This document shows, one piece after another, positions 6,783 through 8,099 of a stretch of 8,099 bases of DNA. Numbering within the stretch: the first letter of the stretch is position 1; every line of letters starts with the position of its first letter. Both the position numbers and the translations under genes were made by a program. A model generated the notes under the pieces. The model had not been told where the DNA came from. It saw only the letters and a program-made list of their open reading frames with translations, and did no database searches. The stretch is from Spirosoma sp. Its GTDB lineage: Bacteria; Bacteroidota; Bacteroidia; Cytophagales; Spirosomataceae. The stretch spans positions 1 through 8,099 of the forward strand of contig JANXVQ010001027.1 in NCBI GenBank assembly GCA_025351545.1, read 5' to 3'.

Positions 6783-7463
6783 TTATTTTGCCCACGAAAT
6801 ATCCGTCTTAACAACGGCAGCCGGTGAGCCGGCGAGAATAGTGTTGCTGATTTTCATAGCACGACTGACGGTACTTCCGGCGGCAATCACACAATTATCA
6901 GGTGTGGCAGCCCCTTTAAGAATAAGTGTACGGCATCCAATCCAATTCTTGTTACCAATATAAATTGGCCGATCTATATTCAAATGAGCTTTATGCTCAT
7001 CGTAAATTGAATGGAAGTCGGTATCCATAACCAGTACTTGCCATGATACCAGACAATCCCGACCGAATGTTATTTTCTTAAAACAAACAATTTGACTTTC
7101 GGCAGTAACCGTGAAATTATCGCCTATTGTGAGCAGTCCATTAACACAAATTTTAGACCCATGTCCAATATCAGCTTTGCCGTCAAATTGAACAGTACCC
7201 CTTACCTCCCATATGGATTTAGAGCTATGGCGGTCAAAAATACCAACATTCCCAAAACCGATACGAATCATTCGGTGTGTTACGGGAGCATTTAATATAA
7301 CTCGCCCCTGCATTTTAATCAGCCGTACATTGACTGAAACAATAACCGGCAGACGAATGGCTATCCTGAACGGGAAATAGTGGAAATTAAAATAAAGTGT
7401 CTTTGGCAAATGCCGAACATCACGTAACAGACGTGCTGCATTTCGCAAATACTGATTTATCAT
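6783..7463 (-). CDS. Left-handed beta-helix O-acyltransferase (hexapeptide-repeat family)
   Basis: A 226-residue protein whose centre and C-terminal half carry irregular hexapeptide repeats, for example IGHGSKICVNGLLTIGDNFTV (read across 99-119), ITFGRDCLVS (131-140) and IGNKNWIGCRTLILKGA (169-185), followed by NCVIAAGSTVSR and the terminal ILAGSPAAVVK (209-219). This is the pattern of trimeric acetyl-CoA-dependent sugar acetyltransferases found in polysaccharide clusters. The likely catalytic histidine is H151 in MDTDFHSIYD. The N-terminal 60 residues are basic and partly hydrophobic (FNFHYFPFRIAIRLPVIVSV) and may sit at the membrane, as in related colanic-acid type enzymes; there is no signal peptide. 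It is 138 bases from the upstream acyltransferase 3 gene, with no promoter recognised between, so co-transcription is possible. Probable role: O-acetylating a sugar of the locus product; the acyl donor and acceptor are inferred. Confidence 0.85.
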   Translation of the reverse strand: MINQYLRNAARLLRDVRHLPKTLYFNFHYFPFRIAIRLPVIVSVNVRLIKMQGRVILNAPVTHRMIRIGFGNVGIFDRHSSKSIWEVRGTVQFDGKADIGHGSKICVNGLLTIGDNFTVTAESQIVCFKKITFGRDCLVSWQVLVMDTDFHSIYDEHKAHLNIDRPIYIGNKNWIGCRTLILKGAATPDNCVIAAGSTVSRAMKISNTILAGSPAAVVKTDISWAK

Positions 7464-7601
7464 AACGCTATAAGTTGATTAACAGGAGCGGTAATTGGTT
7501 ATCTAAACCCAATCCTGAGCAGGAACAGGTACTAGCGCGTTTAAACAGACAACTGCCCTAAATGAAATTAAGTAACCAGTTAATCAGATGCTTCTTGCTG
7601 A
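7464..7601 (-). other. Spacer between the two acyltransferase genes
   Basis: No ORF, TAnnTTTG-like promoter or strong hairpin is seen on the minus strand. A loose 8-base inverted repeat (TGATTAAC at 7476-7483, GTTAATCA at 7579-7586) is too far apart to call a terminator. The short palindrome GCTGATCAGC (7597-7606) overlaps the stop codon of the upstream gene. Read-through from one acyltransferase gene to the other is therefore plausible. Confidence 0.4.
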
Positions 7602-8099
7602 TCAGCTAACGGCGGTTTTCTGAAAAGTGTTTGGAGACGATTCCATAGTAAACTCGGTTGTTTCGACAGTTGAGCCAAAGCGTTTACGCAGATTAGCCGT
7701 TGGTTTTTCAACATATTGATAACTGATCAGGCTGAGAATTAATCCTATTGGAACAGCCGTTAACAGCCAGGCAACTGTTAGACGGGGTCCACCAATTAAA
7801 TTCTCGGCGATGCTAACGCCAACCCAATGAAACAGATAGAGCGAATAACTCAACTTCCCGATCGTAACAAGACCAGGCTTACTTAGTATATTCTTTAATC
7901 TGGCATAGGGTTTAGCGTAGAGAACGGCGGGTAGAATACCACTCAGCGCAAGCCCTTGACATGAGTAACGCCAAGTCTCGCGAAAGTAACCATCGCGGTA
8001 AATAAACGTAAAAAACAACAGGGCGACAGTTGCGGCAAAAACTGCCGGATGACTGACCCGGCGTAAATAAACACCGTCCTTATCGAGGTACAAAACCAG
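7602..8099 (-). CDS. Acyltransferase 3 family membrane protein, C-terminal part (cut by window edge)
   Basis: The reading frame runs off the right edge, leaving the last 165 residues of a protein whose family is usually about 350-400 long. At least four membrane helices are evident: around HPAVFAATVALLFFTFIY (17-34), GLALSGILPAVLYA, LSYSLYLFHWVGVSIAENLI (83-102) and LTVAWLLTAVPIGLILSLIS. The LSYSLYLFHW motif and the closing YQYVEKPTANLRKRFG (127-142) are hallmarks of the OafA/YrhL type acyltransferase 3 family, integral inner-membrane enzymes that transfer acetyl or other acyl groups to surface polysaccharides. A TTG near the edge at 8093 is unlikely to be the true start because the frame stays open beyond it and upstream helices would be missing. 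The tail after residue 142 is polar and cytoplasm-like. It lies 138 bases upstream of the beta-helix acyltransferase on the same strand. Confidence 0.88.
   Translation of the reverse strand: MVLYLDKDGVYLRRVSHPAVFAATVALLFFTFIYRDGYFRETWRYSCQGLALSGILPAVLYAKPYARLKNILSKPGLVTIGKLSYSLYLFHWVGVSIAENLIGGPRLTVAWLLTAVPIGLILSLISYQYVEKPTANLRKRFGSTVETTEFTMESSPNTFQKTAVS

Noticed and set aside
1..8099. tRNA, rRNA, CRISPR array, insertion sequence or integrase signs
   Set aside because: No repeated spacer pattern, transposase-like protein, terminal inverted repeats with target duplication, or recognisable RNA gene was seen on either strand.

Overview
The window looks like part of an exopolysaccharide locus from a Bacteroidota bacterium, most likely a Cytophagales relative such as Spirosoma or Fibrella. 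This assignment is inferred from protein style, the lack of Shine-Dalgarno-like sites before the genes, and AT-rich intergenic DNA around moderately GC-balanced genes. No rRNA or other marker gene is present to confirm it.

Layout. Positions 1-574 hold no intact gene: an AT-rich block with a 16-bp perfect palindrome (177-192), then a less AT-rich stretch that may contain the decayed end of a former ORF (371-568). A tight three-gene plus-strand operon follows: a heparinase II/III-fold protein (575-2623), an AlgD-type GDP-mannose 6-dehydrogenase (2638-3987) and a family 4 glycosyltransferase (3993-5264), with gaps of only 14 and 5 bases. It ends at a long 22-bp perfect hairpin (5276-5340). The rest is on the minus strand, so transcription converges here. 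Reading the minus strand from the right edge, there is the C-terminal part of a membrane acyltransferase 3 protein (7602-8099), a left-handed beta-helix O-acyltransferase (6783-7463), a strong hairpin terminator (6686-6754), an AT-rich leader with an inverted repeat (6364-6685), and a predicted lipoprotein of the heparin lyase I-like polysaccharide lyase family (5419-6363).

How the genes fit together (inference). The dehydrogenase would make GDP-mannuronic acid, the glycosyltransferase would add a sugar during repeat-unit or polymer assembly, and the two acyltransferases would decorate the glycan or another cell-surface product with acyl groups. The two lyase-fold proteins would edit, epimerise or trim a uronic-acid polymer, one probably inside the cell or exported without a classical signal and one anchored as a lipoprotein. 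The set recalls alginate logic (uronate donor, acetylation, lyase) built from different protein families. No alginate polymerase (Alg8/Alg44), flippase, Wzy polymerase or exporter is visible here, so the polymer cannot be named.

The most interesting point is the pairing of an AlgD-type enzyme with a heparinase-fold protein that has no signal peptide, in one operon.
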